Source: Vibrio caribbeanicus ATCC BAA-2122 (GTDB taxonomy: Bacteria > Pseudomonadota > Gammaproteobacteria > Enterobacterales > Vibrionaceae). Taken from it: a DNA stretch of 61,430 nucleotides. Shown here in pieces: positions 48,011 to 59,573 of the stretch (position 1 is the first letter of the stretch; the number at the start of each line of letters is the position of its first letter). The notes beneath the pieces were generated by a model. The model saw only the letters and a program-made list of their open reading frames with translations, made no database searches and had not been told where the DNA came from. Where the stretch lies: positions 1 through 61,430 of the forward strand of contig NZ_AEIU01000023.1 in the NCBI RefSeq assembly GCF_000165125.1. The letters are read 5' to 3'. Both the position numbers and the translations under genes were made by a program.

Positions 48011-49735
48011 TTACGTTCTCTCCGTTTTACTCAGCCACATCTTATCCATGCCTTCACCCTTAATTTGCATTGGGTAAACATGCTCAGTCTCATCAACGTT
48101 AATATCCACAAACACCAATTTATCTTTCATATCTAACGCTTTTTTAAGTCCTGATTCCAGTTCATCGGGAGATTCAATTCGTATACCCACATGACCGTAC
48201 GCTTCAGCAATAGCGGCAAAGTCGGGAACCGAACTCATATAGGAATTTGAGTGTCTTCCTTGATAAATAATATCTTGCCACTGCTTAACCATACCTAAGA
48301 AACGATTATTCAAGTTAATGATCTTCACTGGGATATCATATTGCATCGCCGTTGACAGCTCTTGGATATTCATCTGGATACTACCATCACCAGTCACAAT
48401 CACCACCTCTTCATCCGGTTTGGCAAACTTTACCCCCATACCTGCGGGCAAACCAAACCCCATGGTTCCAAGGCCACCAGAGTTAATCCAGCGCCGCGGT
48501 TTATTAAATGGGTAATAGAGAGCGGCGAACATTTGGTGCTGCCCCACATCGGATGCCACATAGGCATTACCGCCAGTGAGCTGATGCAGTGTCTCAATCA
48601 CCTGTTGAGGCTTAATGCTTTCTGGAGATTTCTCATAAGAGAGGCACTGTTTGCCACGCCACTGGTTAATGTCTTTCCACCACAGATCCAATGCAGCGCT
48701 GTCATTGGTGCTGCCTTGATCTTCTAATAAGCCCACCATGCTGTTGAGTATCTTATCGGCAGAACCAACAATGGGGAGATCCGCTTTGACATTTTTAGAG
48801 ATAGACGAAGGATCAATATCGATATGCATAATCTGTGCATTGGGGCAGTATTTTTCTAGATTATTAGTGGTTCTATCATCAAAGCGAACGCCAACACCAA
48901 AAATTAGATCGGCCTTGTGCATGGCCATATTCGCTTCATAAACACCATGCATACCCAGCATACCGAGCGCATTGCTATGAGTACCGGGAAAAGCACCTAA
49001 CCCCATTAAGGTACTCACTACAGGTAAATTGAGTTTCTCCGCCAATTTTAACAAAGGCGCCTCTGCCTGAGAAATAACGGCCCCACCCCCAACGTACAAT
49101 ACCGGTTTTTTGGCCTCAAGTAGCTTTTTTAAACCCTTTTTAATTTGACCTTTATGGCCAGTCGTTGTTGGTTTATAAGAGCGCATTGAGAGTGATTGAG
49201 GGTACTCATATGGTAGCTTAACTTGCGGGTTCATCACATCTTTTGGCAAATCAATCAGCACGGGGCCAGGCCTGCCCGTTGTTGCAATGTAAAAGGCTTT
49301 TTTGACAGTTTCTGGGATATCTTGCGCTTTTTTAACCAAAAAACTGTGTTTCACTACCGGTCGAGAGACACCGACTATGTCACACTCCTGAAAGGCATCA
49401 TTACCTATCATGTTATTTGGAACGTTACCCGAAATAACAATCATAGGGATCGAGTCCATATAAGCTGTCGCGATACCAGTAATCGTATTGGTGGCACCAG
49501 GTCCAGAGCACACGAGCACCACGCCCGGTTTGCCGGTTGCCCGTGCATACCCATCAGCCATATGAGTCGCAGCTTGTTCGTGACGAACAAGGACGTGTTT
49601 AATTTGGTCTGTTTTTACGTGCAAAGCATCATAAATATCTAGAACCGATCCTCCTGGATAGCCAAAGATTTGCTCGACATTTTCCTCAATGAGAGACTGT
49701 ACGACCATCTCTGCACCAGACAACATTGCTGTCAT
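48011..49735 (-). CDS. ilvI: acetolactate synthase large (catalytic) subunit
   Basis: Thiamine-diphosphate enzyme that condenses two pyruvates (or pyruvate and 2-oxobutyrate) at the start of valine, leucine and isoleucine synthesis. The ATG at 49735 ([10 protein letters not shown]) is preceded by GGAG at 6 bases and yields 574 residues, the exact E. coli IlvI length; the extension to 49750 is rejected. Motifs: catalytic Glu in V-R-H-E-Q-A-A, G-P-G-A-T-N, an FAD-binding middle domain, and the ThDP signature [10 protein letters not shown] followed by N-N. Confidence 0.98.
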   Translation of the reverse strand: MTAMLSGAEMVVQSLIEENVEQIFGYPGGSVLDIYDALHVKTDQIKHVLVRHEQAATHMADGYARATGKPGVVLVCSGPGATNTITGIATAYMDSIPMIVISGNVPNNMIGNDAFQECDIVGVSRPVVKHSFLVKKAQDIPETVKKAFYIATTGRPGPVLIDLPKDVMNPQVKLPYEYPQSLSMRSYKPTTTGHKGQIKKGLKKLLEAKKPVLYVGGGAVISQAEAPLLKLAEKLNLPVVSTLMGLGAFPGTHSNALGMLGMHGVYEANMAMHKADLIFGVGVRFDDRTTNNLEKYCPNAQIMHIDIDPSSISKNVKADLPIVGSADKILNSMVGLLEDQGSTNDSAALDLWWKDINQWRGKQCLSYEKSPESIKPQQVIETLHQLTGGNAYVASDVGQHQMFAALYYPFNKPRRWINSGGLGTMGFGLPAGMGVKFAKPDEEVVIVTGDGSIQMNIQELSTAMQYDIPVKIINLNNRFLGMVKQWQDIIYQGRHSNSYMSSVPDFAAIAEAYGHVGIRIESPDELESGLKKALDMKDKLVFVDINVDETEHVYPMQIKGEGMDKMWLSKTERT

Positions 49736-50063
49736 ATTTTTCTCCTTCACATTCTTACTCTATAAGGTCAATAGAGATAAGATGGATGTTCATAGTCTAG
49801 GTCTTATTCGTAGCCTAATTCGAAATACTTCCACTTTTTCGGCTATGCATTGTTCATGGGCACCATGAATCAAATCACACTCACAATGTAACGTTTTATT
49901 ATTGCTTGGTCTAATACGATCTAACTCTCATTTTTAACAAAACTCTAGATATCAAACGCAAATTATCTATCATTACTACTTGACCCCACTAATGCAAAAT
50001 AAAAGACCAAAATAAAAACAAAATATAGTGAAAAATATTAATGGCATTGTTTGGATAATAAAA
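49736..50063. other. upstream region of ilvIH
   Basis: An AT-rich 0.33 kb stretch between ilvI and the acyl-CoA synthetase terminator. In E. coli the equivalent region binds Lrp, and the base composition here would fit, but no site can be called by eye. There is no leader peptide with an attenuator hairpin. Confidence 0.45.
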
Positions 50064-50088
50064 AACCCGCAAGCCATAGCTGCGGGTT
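50058..50088 (-). terminator. terminator after the acyl-CoA synthetase gene
   Basis: 8-bp stem AACCCGCA / TGCGGGTT with a 9-base loop; the minus strand ends in TTTTTATTATT. Confidence 0.85.
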
Positions 50089-50119
50089 CGTTTCTGAAAG
50101 TGCAAACGCACTTTAGGCA

Positions 50120-51922
50120 TCACTTTGATTGATCGCGGTACATTTCCTCGATTTCATCTTGATACTTATCATGAATAACTTTGCGGCGCAGTTTTTGCGT
50201 AGGTGTAAGTTCGCCACTGTCCATCGAAAATGCCTTCGGCAGCAACTTAAAACGTTTAATCTGCTCGAATTTGGCCAGTTCTTTTTGTAAGTTTTCAACA
50301 CGCTTTTCGAGCATTTCAATGATTTGATTATTTTTTATCAATTCAACTTTGTCGTGATACTTGATGTTAAGATCTTTAGCATAATCCTCAAGTGCGTCGT
50401 AACAAGGAACGATAAGTGCTGAAACAAATTTTCGCGTATCCGCAATCACAGCAATTTGTTCAATGAAATGGTCTTTCCCTATTGCTCCTTCAATAACCTG
50501 AGGAGCAATGTACTTCCCTCCAGAAGTTTTCATTAACTCTTTAATGCGATCGGTGATAAATACATTGCCTTTATCATCAATATAACCGGCATCGCCTGTT
50601 TTCAAAAAGCCTTCATCATCAAACGTCTTTTGCGTTTCCTCGGCCAACTTATAATAGCCACGCATTACCATAGGACCGCGAACTAAAATCTCGTTATTTG
50701 GGCCGATTTTCACTTCTGCCCCCGGCATTGGCAATCCGATTGAATCTGGATTAAAGCACCCATCATCCCAACAAGAAATGGTCGCTACCGTCTCGGTCAT
50801 GCCGTAACCTAACTTGACGTTAATACCAATTGCGTGAAAAAAACGACCAATGGTTTCATCCAGTTTTGCACCACCACAGGGCATAAAATTGATATTGCCC
50901 CCCACCAGTGAGCGTAACTTAGACAGCACCATTGAATCTGCTAGCTGATGGGATTTTTTCAATAGCAAAGAGGGAGTTTTACCTGTCTGTTGGCAATGTG
51001 CCAACTTAGCCCCCATATTGACCGCCCAGGTAAAAATGATTTTGCGCACTAAAGGGGCTTTGGCTACCTTTTCATGAATTGCAGAAAAGATTTTTTCATA
51101 AAAACGAGGAACGGCACACATGACCGTTGGACGAACCTCCACCAGCGCTTGTTTTATCGCTGATGTATCTTGCAAATAGCAGTTGGTTGCTCCTTTATAC
51201 AAAACGTAAAAGCTCCACGCTCTTTCAAAAACATGAGATAAAGGCAAGAAACACAGAGAGACATCATCCTGAGTTAAGCTTAAACGTTGATTGTGACCAT
51301 CTAGCTGCGCCGCAACATTGGCATAGTCCAACATGACACCTTTTGGTTTCCCTGTGGTTCCGGACGTGTAAATCAAAGTCAGCAAGTCGTCAAAATTCGC
51401 ATCTGATAGTCGCTGCTCTAGCAAGGGAAGATAGTTAGACTCTGCATTTGAAATTAACCGTTGGAGAGAAGTTGCATATGGGTACTGATGAGTATCAATG
51501 TTATCAGACATAGTTACGATTAATCTGAGCCGATCACATTGAGAAAATATGGAGGTGGCAGCATCAAATTGAGCTTGCTCGCCAACAAATAATATCTCCA
51601 CATCAGAATCATTTAAGATATATGCAAGTTGCTGCTCTGTACTGGTTGGATAGATAGGTACTGTGATGGCTCTGATTTGTAGTGATGCAAAATCAGCAAT
51701 CGTCCACTGTGGCATATTCTCAGAAAAGATGCCGATTTTATCTTGAGGCAACACATCTAAAGCAAGGAGTGCAAGTGATAATTTATCCGTACTCTGGCCA
51801 AACTGCCTCCAGCTTATACCATTCCAACAATCGCCCACTTTGTATTTTAAGGCAATCCGTTCTGAGCCTTGAGAAACTTGTTCTCGGATTCGTTTTACAA
51901 TATGAAAATCTGGGTTGGTCAT
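50120..51922 (-). CDS. long-chain fatty-acid-CoA ligase family protein
   Basis: A 600-residue AMP-forming acyl-CoA synthetase of the FAA1-like long-chain type. It activates fatty acids to acyl-AMP and then acyl-CoA. The P-loop motif I-Y-T-S-G-T-T-G-K-P-K-G is near residue 188, G-Y-G-M-T-E-T near 376, and the D-x-G motif in L-K-T-G-D-A-G-Y and the T-D-R-I-K-E-L-M-K-T-S-G-G-K hinge near 455. It is longer than FadD (about 561) and lacks a signal peptide. It may be peripheral at the membrane. It stands alone between ilvIH and leuO. The physiological chain-length preference cannot be told from sequence. Confidence 0.9.
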   Translation of the reverse strand: MTNPDFHIVKRIREQVSQGSERIALKYKVGDCWNGISWRQFGQSTDKLSLALLALDVLPQDKIGIFSENMPQWTIADFASLQIRAITVPIYPTSTEQQLAYILNDSDVEILFVGEQAQFDAATSIFSQCDRLRLIVTMSDNIDTHQYPYATSLQRLISNAESNYLPLLEQRLSDANFDDLLTLIYTSGTTGKPKGVMLDYANVAAQLDGHNQRLSLTQDDVSLCFLPLSHVFERAWSFYVLYKGATNCYLQDTSAIKQALVEVRPTVMCAVPRFYEKIFSAIHEKVAKAPLVRKIIFTWAVNMGAKLAHCQQTGKTPSLLLKKSHQLADSMVLSKLRSLVGGNINFMPCGGAKLDETIGRFFHAIGINVKLGYGMTETVATISCWDDGCFNPDSIGLPMPGAEVKIGPNNEILVRGPMVMRGYYKLAEETQKTFDDEGFLKTGDAGYIDDKGNVFITDRIKELMKTSGGKYIAPQVIEGAIGKDHFIEQIAVIADTRKFVSALIVPCYDALEDYAKDLNIKYHDKVELIKNNQIIEMLEKRVENLQKELAKFEQIKRFKLLPKAFSMDSGELTPTQKLRRKVIHDKYQDEIEEMYRDQSK

Positions 51923-52029
51923 CTTTCATTACCTTTAGCTTACACCCGTAAGCTTTGAATAGCGCACAAGTGTACATTTAAGGTCGAAAAAGGCAACCAA
52001 CTGGGTTCAAAGTTATAAAAATCGTTTAT

Positions 52030-52061
52030 AAAAAAACCCAACAAACATCAGCTTGTTGGGT
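52030..52061 (-). terminator. terminator after leuO
   Basis: Stem ACCCAACAA / TTGTTGGGT with an 8-base loop; the minus strand continues with seven T. It lies about 20 bases after the leuO stop. Confidence 0.88.
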
Positions 52062-52080
52062 CTTTATAAAAATATTAACG

Positions 52081-53040
52081 TTAGCTTAAAGCAACAACCT
52101 CGCCACAGCTCATCATTAGTTGATCACGCAGCCAGATGTGCCCTTTATCTTTTTCACTTGATTCATGCCAGCTCAGATAACCGCTAATTTTTCCATTTTC
52201 AAAAGGAAAATCGATCACTTGCAACTGATCTTTGTTTGCCGCATTAACCACCATCCAACGAGGAGCAATGGTGACTAACTCTGACTGACCCACAACGTAA
52301 AGGACATTACTTAAGCTTGTTCCTTCATAATACGCTTGAACGTCAAGCTCACGGTATGCTTGTTCAGAAAAACTACGTAAACCATGAACTCTAGAAAGTT
52401 TCGCATGGCGCTCTTTCAATAGCGTTTCTGGCGACACTTGCCCTTGAATACGTGGGTGAGATTTTGAAGCAACCACGACCAATTCATCTTGGAAAATTTC
52501 CGTACTAGAGAAACCCTGCTCATCAAATCGCGCATAATCAATCACAAAGTCAATTTCCTGATAACGCATCCGCTCGGCTAAATGACGATCAAATTCTGCA
52601 TCTAAATGAAGTTGAACATTGGGTGCGGACTCATGGATGGTCGACATAACTTTAGGTGCGAAACGGATGTCGCAAGGGCTGCAAATAGCAAGCTTAAATA
52701 GGCGCGTCGATGTTTCAGGAGAGAATACTGAGCTTGGAAGCTCGTTTCTAACCAACTGTAGAGCTTGACGAATCGGGCCAAATAACTGACGGGCACGCTG
52801 AGTTGGCTGAATACCACGACCTTGACGCATAAATAGTTCATCATTAAACATCACTTTAAGACGCGCTACCGCATTACTTACCGCTGGCTGGGACATCCCC
52901 AAATTGTGTGCTGCGCGAGTGATATTTTGTTCTTGCATTACCGCATCAAATACAGTTAGTAAATTTAGATCTACACCACGTAGTGTACTTTCCATACGGT
53001 AACTTGATATAGCACTCATAGACTCTGGTTTGTCAATCAT
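52081..53040 (-). CDS. leuO: LysR-family regulator LeuO
   Basis: LeuO is a global LysR-type regulator that opposes H-NS silencing. In Vibrio cholerae it is ToxR-activated and affects virulence and acid/bile responses. The 319-residue protein has an N-terminal winged helix (about 22-82, V-D-L-N-L-L-T-V-F-D-A-V and M-S-Q-P-A-V-S-N-A-V-A-R-L) and a periplasmic-binding-fold effector domain (about 110-310). It has the LeuO-type extended N-terminus. A long AT-rich region precedes it, as for leuO in E. coli. Two genes separate it from the leu operon here. Confidence 0.93.
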   Translation of the reverse strand: MIDKPESMSAISSYRMESTLRGVDLNLLTVFDAVMQEQNITRAAHNLGMSQPAVSNAVARLKVMFNDELFMRQGRGIQPTQRARQLFGPIRQALQLVRNELPSSVFSPETSTRLFKLAICSPCDIRFAPKVMSTIHESAPNVQLHLDAEFDRHLAERMRYQEIDFVIDYARFDEQGFSSTEIFQDELVVVASKSHPRIQGQVSPETLLKERHAKLSRVHGLRSFSEQAYRELDVQAYYEGTSLSNVLYVVGQSELVTIAPRWMVVNAANKDQLQVIDFPFENGKISGYLSWHESSEKDKGHIWLRDQLMMSCGEVVALS

Positions 53041-53405
53041 GGGTCAGCCTCTTTAATTCATCAATATAAATGTTCTCAATTCATTTGAACTCGAAATAGA
53101 AAACTTACTATTCGCATCACCATTTATATTTACACTACGCATGGTTTGCGATTAACACGTACTATCAACGAATACTTCTGGGATAAGCAACAAGATTGAC
53201 AACTTATCATAATTTTTCACCTCGAATATTAAAATACCTATAAATAACAGATGGTTAAATTTGTCATAAAAAATAATAAAAAAAGAGTTTTTATAAATAT
53301 TGATAAAGAATTGGATCTTTCTTGGCATGTTAAATCGTAGTTTCAGCTATTTGCCGGGTTTATTGATGGCTTGTTAAATATAAAGATCCTGTCAATATTT
53401 CTATA
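53041..53405. other. AT-rich region upstream of leuO
   Basis: A 365-base, strikingly AT-rich stretch (particularly 53220-53320) between leuO and the end of the glycosyltransferase gene. It must carry the leuO promoter and is of a type bound by H-NS and ToxR/LeuO, but no exact site can be named. A 29-codon ORF (53142-53053, minus) lacks a Shine-Dalgarno and is not called. Confidence 0.5.
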
Positions 53406-54476
53406 TTATAAAAATGAAATGGATGACGGAGTGGAATGATGCGTAACCACTGGAAAATCGACTTGTTGCCATAACCGTTCAACCAAAGAATGTTTATCGT
53501 CCCAATCTCCATGTTTTATCCAGCTGACGATTTCTTTGGCAACATCTGGATAATAAATGCGAGAGTTTTGTGGTTTATCGAGCCACAAACGAACGATTGA
53601 TGGATCTAAGATTTCCATACTAGATGCCAACCCCATAGCTTCAAGTGTCGCTACATTGCTCACTTGCTCAAACTGCCCAGAAAGAGGTTTTAGTAATAAT
53701 TTCTTTCCAAACAATAGAGCTTCTGATGCCAACTCAAAGCCCCCATTTGCAATCACGCCCTGGCAGCAACTAAGATCTCTTTTAAATGCATCAAAGCTAG
53801 GTGGACACCATTGAATATTATTCACCGAGTGAGCTTTCATAATATCTGGGTGATAACAAAGAAAGCTCTGGTTACTAAATCTAGATAAGAGTCCTTTTAT
53901 ATCTTGGAGACTTTCAAAAGGTAAATAAACGAGAAAAAAAGGCTCTTCACACTTAGGTAATAAGCCTTTCTGCACTATCGGGGGTAAAATAGGCTGTTCA
54001 AAGTGATGCCAATGTAAACCCAGATAATGATTTGCGGGAGTAAAGTAACGAAGAATTACTTTATCAAACCAACTCACTTCTTTTTGCGGCACTTTATAGC
54101 GAAACGCATTTTGATGGCAGAGGCTTATCGAGGGAATATTCTGCCGCCTCGCAGCCCAAGCAGAAACCGGCTCAAAGTCATGCAGCACTAGATCATAACC
54201 AGAGAGATCAAGACAATTTACATCCAAGTAAAATTGAAACATATTATTATGCAACAGAGTTTTCGCATAGCTGACTTGACCTCTGTTAGTAGAAAATGAA
54301 AGACCTCGCCTCATTTGGTACTGGCCAAAAGATTCCATATCAAAATACTTTGAGAAAGCGCGTCCGCTAAAAAGATAATCAACTTGAAAGCTCTCTTTTT
54401 TTAAATGCTGAGACATTGCTCTGGCGCGAGCAATATGGCCATTACCCATTCCTTGCACACCATAAAGTATTTTCAA
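53406..54476 (-). CDS. MJ1255/VC2487 family glycosyltransferase
   Basis: A GT-B-like glycosyltransferase of the family named after MJ1255 and Vibrio VC2487. Markers are G-V-Q-G-M-G-N-G-H near the N-terminus and, in the C-terminal half, I-A-N-G-G-F-E-L-A-S-E-A-L, the nucleotide-sugar binding region. The chosen start is TTG at 54476 (M-K-I-L-Y-G-V-Q-G), because a GGAGG ribosome site ends 8 bases before it. A TTG at 54500 would add 8 residues without such a site. The product is then 356 residues. It begins 4 bases after the PAP2 gene, so the two are co-translated. Donor and acceptor are unknown. With a lipid phosphatase as partner, an envelope glycolipid is a reasonable guess. Confidence 0.85.
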   Translation of the reverse strand: MKILYGVQGMGNGHIARARAMSQHLKKESFQVDYLFSGRAFSKYFDMESFGQYQMRRGLSFSTNRGQVSYAKTLLHNNMFQFYLDVNCLDLSGYDLVLHDFEPVSAWAARRQNIPSISLCHQNAFRYKVPQKEVSWFDKVILRYFTPANHYLGLHWHHFEQPILPPIVQKGLLPKCEEPFFLVYLPFESLQDIKGLLSRFSNQSFLCYHPDIMKAHSVNNIQWCPPSFDAFKRDLSCCQGVIANGGFELASEALLFGKKLLLKPLSGQFEQVSNVATLEAMGLASSMEILDPSIVRLWLDKPQNSRIYYPDVAKEIVSWIKHGDWDDKHSLVERLWQQVDFPVVTHHSTPSSISFL

Positions 54477-54480
54477 CGCG

Positions 54481-55011
54481 CTATCCTCCGGCGATAGCAA
54501 GAGAGACTATCGTACAGCCGAGCCCTAACACTGCCCCTAATACAACATCGCTCAAAAAGTGGACACCCAGTACAACTCTTGAAAACGCTATCAACACCGC
54601 CCAAGTAAAAGCAAACAATGTGAGTTGAGGATAAAAATGACTAATATTCAATGCCATAAGGAAGGCTGCGGCAGAGTGTCCTGAAGGTAAGCTGTAACGA
54701 TCTGGAGGGGTAATAAAAGAGACAATTAATTGTGAAATTTCACTTGGCCTCTCACGCTTAAACGTATTTTTAGCAAGCCAATAAACAGGAAGCTCAATGC
54801 TAAAGGCCAGTAATCCGACCACCAACAATGTTTTACCTTGCTCGCCACCGAATAAAAAAGCGAGCAATCCCACTACTGCGTACAAATGACCATCTCCGGT
54901 ATGGGAAATTGCCCGACTCAAACGCACCATTGGCCGATGATATTTGTGTCGTAAGCACATTATCGAGAAAGCAAGATCGAGCTTGATAAGAGATTCAATA
55001 GATCGCATCAT
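54481..55011 (-). CDS. PAP2-family membrane phosphatase
   Basis: A 176-residue type 2 phosphatidic acid phosphatase family protein with four to five membrane segments. All three catalytic motifs are present: K81-x6-R88-P89; P109-S-G-H112; and S144-R145-x5-H151-x3-D155. Such enzymes dephosphorylate lipid phosphates (phosphatidate, undecaprenyl-PP, PGP) on the outer side of the inner membrane. Immediate co-transcription with the VC2487-type glycosyltransferase suggests action on a lipid intermediate of the same pathway (inference). Confidence 0.88.
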   Translation of the reverse strand: MMRSIESLIKLDLAFSIMCLRHKYHRPMVRLSRAISHTGDGHLYAVVGLLAFLFGGEQGKTLLVVGLLAFSIELPVYWLAKNTFKRERPSEISQLIVSFITPPDRYSLPSGHSAAAFLMALNISHFYPQLTLFAFTWAVLIAFSRVVLGVHFLSDVVLGAVLGLGCTIVSLAIAGG

Positions 55012-55137
55012 CTATTCCTCATTTCACTTGAAGTCAGATCAAATTAATCGGCTTTGGTGACAAGTTGGTGAACCTTTAACACCATTTCGATGAATAATGT
55101 TATTCAGAGATATCCAGATAAAAATTTCATTTAATGG

Positions 55138-55166
55138 TTGACGTTGTTCTTCGAGTGCGATACTAA
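55138..55166 (+). promoter_or_regulatory. leucine operon promoter
   Basis: TTGACG (55138-55143), 17-base spacer, TACTAA (55161-55166). The predicted start is about 55173, 47 bases before leuL. Confidence 0.65.
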
Positions 55167-55219
55167 TTAATTAACTTAATTTTGTGGTTTATGTAACGCT
55201 TTTTGAGGATTCGTTAACA

Positions 55220-55282
55220 ATGATAACGCATTTTTCTATTCTGCTGGGCCTGCTCCTTATCGTGTTTAAGTCGCGCGGGTAG
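55220..55282 (+). CDS. leuL: leu operon leader peptide
   Basis: A 20-residue peptide (M-I-T-H-F-S-I-L-L-G-L-L-L-I-V-F-K-S-R-G) with five Leu codons within six positions (L-L-G-L-L-L). It lies between the leu promoter and a terminator hairpin in front of leuA. Ribosome stalling at these codons when Leu-tRNA is scarce would block terminator formation (established leuL mechanism). GAGG lies 12 bases before the ATG. It is shorter than E. coli LeuL (28 residues) but equivalent in layout. Confidence 0.88.
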   Translation: MITHFSILLGLLLIVFKSRG

Positions 55283-55319
55283 GCTGTGGAAAGAAAATAA
55301 CCACAACGAATAGCAAAGA

Positions 55320-55344
55320 CCCGCACAGAGATGCGGGTTTTTTT
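55320..55344 (+). terminator. leu operon attenuator
   Basis: Stem CCCGCA / TGCGGG with a 6-base loop and seven T, 38 bases after the leuL stop and 67 before leuA: the attenuator terminator. Confidence 0.88.
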
Positions 55345-55410
55345 ATACCTAATTTTGGGAAGTATATAACTCAACAGATGTTTTAACATCGGGTCACTAA
55401 GGAAGTAAAC

Positions 55411-56958
55411 ATGAACGATCAAGTCATTATTTTCGACACTACGTTGCGTGATGGAGAGCAGGCATTGTCTGCTAGTCTAACAGTAAAAGAGAAGTTACAG
55501 ATTGCCTACGCGTTAGAAAGACTTGGCGTGGATGTTATCGAAGCAGGCTTCCCTGTTTCTTCACCTGGTGACTTTGAGTCGGTGCAAACCATTGCTCGAC
55601 ATATCAAAAACAGTCGTATCTGCGCTCTTTCCCGCGCGGTACCAAAAGATATAGATGCTGCCGCTGAAGCACTAAAAGTCGCAGAGCAATTCCGTATTCA
55701 TACCTTTATATCAACCTCAACCATCCATGTAGAAGATAAACTTCGCCGCAGCTACGACGACGTTGTTGATATGGCAGTGAAAGCGGTTAAACATGCTCGT
55801 CGTTACACGGATGATGTCGAGTTCTCCTGTGAAGATGCAGGCAGAACGCCGATTGATAACCTTTGCCGTATGGTAGAGGCCGCGATTAATGCGGGGGCCA
55901 ATACCATTAATATTCCGGATACTGTTGGTTATACGGTTCCAAATGAGTTTGGTGGGATCATAGCAACACTGTTCGATCGAGTTCCTAATATTGATAAAGC
56001 GGTGATTTCAGTACACTGTCATGATGATTTAGGCATGTCAGTAGCTAATTCCATCGCAGCCATTCAAGCGGGGGCAAGGCAAGTAGAGGGAACCATCAAT
56101 GGTATTGGTGAAAGAGCTGGAAACTGTTCATTGGAAGAAATTGCCATGATCATTAAAACCAGAGAGTCACTACTAAATGTTAAGACTGGTATGAAACACG
56201 ATGAAATTCATCGAACCAGCAAGTTGGTGAGTCAACTTTGCAATATGCCGATTCAAGACAACAAAGCCATTGTTGGGGCAAACGCCTTCAGCCATTCATC
56301 AGGTATTCACCAAGATGGAATGTTAAAGAACAAAAATACTTATGAAATCATGACTCCCGAATCCATTGGGTTAAAAAACCAAGCTCTGAACCTTACCAGT
56401 CGCAGCGGTCGAGCCGCCGTTAAAAGTCATATGGACACAATGGGATACAAAGAAGATGAATACAATCTCGACGTGTTATACCAAGACTTTTTGAAATTGG
56501 CTGATCGTAAAGGGCAAGTCTTTGACTATGACCTAGAAGCTTTGATGCATTTCTCTAATCTTCGCGAAGAAGACGATCACTACAAATTGAATTACCTCAG
56601 TGTTCAGTCTGGTAGTGTCATGGCAACCACAAGTATCAAGTTGCAATGTGGCGATACAGAACAATCAGAAGCCGCTGTGGGAAACGGCCCTGTTGATGCA
56701 CTGTATCAATGTATTTATCGAGTAACCGGCTATGACATCGTTTTAGATAAATTCGATTTAACAGCGAAAGGGGAAGGTGAAGACGGTTTGGGGCAAGCCG
56801 ATATTATCGCTAATTATAAAGGTCGCAAATACCATGGAACTGGCGTTTCTACAGATATTGTTGAAGCATCTGGGCAAGCCTTACTCCATGTTATTAATAG
56901 CATCCATCGTGCCGATAAGATTGATGCTATCAAAAAGAAAAAAATAACAACCGTATAA
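55411..56958 (+). CDS. leuA: 2-isopropylmalate synthase
   Basis: First committed step of leucine synthesis: condensation of acetyl-CoA with 2-oxoisovalerate, inhibited by leucine. The 515-residue protein has the N-terminal TIM barrel with [10 protein letters not shown] near residue 8, the metal ligands in H-C-H-D-D-L-G-M, and G-E-R-A-G-N. The C-terminal LeuA allosteric domain covers about 395-515. AAGGAAG precedes the ATG. First enzyme gene of the leuABCD operon. Confidence 0.98.
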   Translation: MNDQVIIFDTTLRDGEQALSASLTVKEKLQIAYALERLGVDVIEAGFPVSSPGDFESVQTIARHIKNSRICALSRAVPKDIDAAAEALKVAEQFRIHTFISTSTIHVEDKLRRSYDDVVDMAVKAVKHARRYTDDVEFSCEDAGRTPIDNLCRMVEAAINAGANTINIPDTVGYTVPNEFGGIIATLFDRVPNIDKAVISVHCHDDLGMSVANSIAAIQAGARQVEGTINGIGERAGNCSLEEIAMIIKTRESLLNVKTGMKHDEIHRTSKLVSQLCNMPIQDNKAIVGANAFSHSSGIHQDGMLKNKNTYEIMTPESIGLKNQALNLTSRSGRAAVKSHMDTMGYKEDEYNLDVLYQDFLKLADRKGQVFDYDLEALMHFSNLREEDDHYKLNYLSVQSGSVMATTSIKLQCGDTEQSEAAVGNGPVDALYQCIYRVTGYDIVLDKFDLTAKGEGEDGLGQADIIANYKGRKYHGTGVSTDIVEASGQALLHVINSIHRADKIDAIKKKKITTV

Positions 56959-56967
56959 ATCGTGTGA

Positions 56968-58101
<1,134 letters not shown>

Positions 58102-58160
58102 CACATATAACAATGACAAGCTGCTAGAGAAAGTTAGCAGCTTTACACAGGAAGTTTATC

Positions 58161-59561
58161 ATGGGCAAAACGCTATACGAGAAAGTTTATGACTCCCACG
58201 TTGCCGTCGCTGCTGAAGGAGAGAATCCAATTCTCTATATTGATCGTCACCTTGTACATGAGGTGACCTCTCCTCAAGCTTTTGATGGTTTGAGAGAAAA
58301 AGGCAGAAAAGTTAGACAAGTGAGCAAGACCTTTGCCACTATGGATCACAACGTTTCAACACAAACCAAAGATATCAATGCATCAGGTGAAATGGCGCGG
58401 ATCCAAATGGAAACCTTGTCAAAGAACTGCAAAGAATTTGGCGTTACCCTCTATGATATCAATCATAAATATCAGGGTATCGTGCATGTAATGGGGCCTG
58501 AACTTGGGATCACTCTACCGGGAATGACCATAGTATGTGGCGACTCCCACACCGCAACACACGGTGCGTTTGGCTCATTAGCCTTTGGTATTGGCACTTC
58601 TGAAGTAGAGCATGTCTTAGCCACACAAACCTTAAAGCAGGCTCGTGCAAAGACGATGAAAATTGAAGTGGTAGGTAAAGTGGCTCCGGGTATCACCGCG
58701 AAAGACATCGTACTCGCCATTATTGGTAAAACAACCGCTGCTGGTGGTACTGGATACGTGGTTGAGTTTTGTGGTGAAGCGATCACCGACCTATCAATGG
58801 AAGGTCGAATGACCGTCTGTAATATGGCGATTGAATTAGGTGCTAAAGCTGGTCTCATCGCACCCGATGACACAACATTTGAATACATCCGTGGCCGTAA
58901 GTTTGCGCCACAAGGAAAAGACTTAGAGCAAGCCATTAACTATTGGCGTTCATTAAAAACAGATGATGATGCTCAATTTGATGCTGTGGTAACCTTAAAA
59001 GCGGAAGAGATTAAACCTCAAGTAACATGGGGAACCAATCCAGGCCAAGTTATCGCGGTTGATGAACCGATCCCCAATCCGAATCAATTTTCAGATCCTG
59101 TTGAAAAATCCTCAGCTGAAAAAGCGCTTGCTTATATGGGGTTGGAGGCAGGCAAATCCCTGTCTGATTATAGAATCGATAAAGTTTTTGTTGGTTCCTG
59201 TACCAACTCTCGAATTGAAGATATGCGTGCAGCCGCGTTGATAGCGAAAGGAAGAACCGTCGCGAAACACGTACAAGCGCTTATCGTTCCGGGGTCAGAG
59301 CAAGTCAAAGCACAAGCAGAAGCCGAAGGCTTGGACGTAATATTCAAGCAAGCAGGCTTTGAATGGCGTTTACCTGGTTGCTCAATGTGCCTTGCAATGA
59401 ACAATGATCGATTAGGGCCACATGAGCGATGCGCATCGACCTCAAATCGTAACTTTGAGGGACGTCAAGGCAGAGATGGTCGAACTCATTTAGTTAGTCC
59501 GGCGATGGCTGCTGCTGCTGCAATCGCTGGTCATTTTGTCGATATTCGTGAATTGGATTAA
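58161..59561 (+). CDS. leuC: 3-isopropylmalate dehydratase large subunit
   Basis: Large subunit of isopropylmalate isomerase, an aconitase-family enzyme with a 4Fe-4S cluster. The 466 residues match E. coli LeuC. The three cluster Cys are visible in G-S-C-T-N-S and G-C-S-M-C. Substrate motif [12 protein letters not shown] is near residue 125. It acts with LeuD, encoded 12 bases downstream. AGGAAG precedes the ATG. Confidence 0.98.
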   Translation: MGKTLYEKVYDSHVAVAAEGENPILYIDRHLVHEVTSPQAFDGLREKGRKVRQVSKTFATMDHNVSTQTKDINASGEMARIQMETLSKNCKEFGVTLYDINHKYQGIVHVMGPELGITLPGMTIVCGDSHTATHGAFGSLAFGIGTSEVEHVLATQTLKQARAKTMKIEVVGKVAPGITAKDIVLAIIGKTTAAGGTGYVVEFCGEAITDLSMEGRMTVCNMAIELGAKAGLIAPDDTTFEYIRGRKFAPQGKDLEQAINYWRSLKTDDDAQFDAVVTLKAEEIKPQVTWGTNPGQVIAVDEPIPNPNQFSDPVEKSSAEKALAYMGLEAGKSLSDYRIDKVFVGSCTNSRIEDMRAAALIAKGRTVAKHVQALIVPGSEQVKAQAEAEGLDVIFKQAGFEWRLPGCSMCLAMNNDRLGPHERCASTSNRNFEGRQGRDGRTHLVSPAMAAAAAIAGHFVDIRELD

Positions 59562-59573
59562 GGAACTATTATC

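Noticed and set aside
49750-49792. 12-codon minus-strand ORF upstream of ilvI ([12 protein letters not shown]) rich in Ile and Leu, suggestive of a leader peptide
   Set aside because: No terminator/antiterminator hairpin lies between it and ilvI, it lacks a clear ribosome site, and ilvIH is not attenuated in known relatives.
53053-53142. 29-codon minus-strand ORF ending 13 bases before leuO
   Set aside because: No Shine-Dalgarno, no enrichment of regulatory codons, and low-complexity composition; not supported as a gene.
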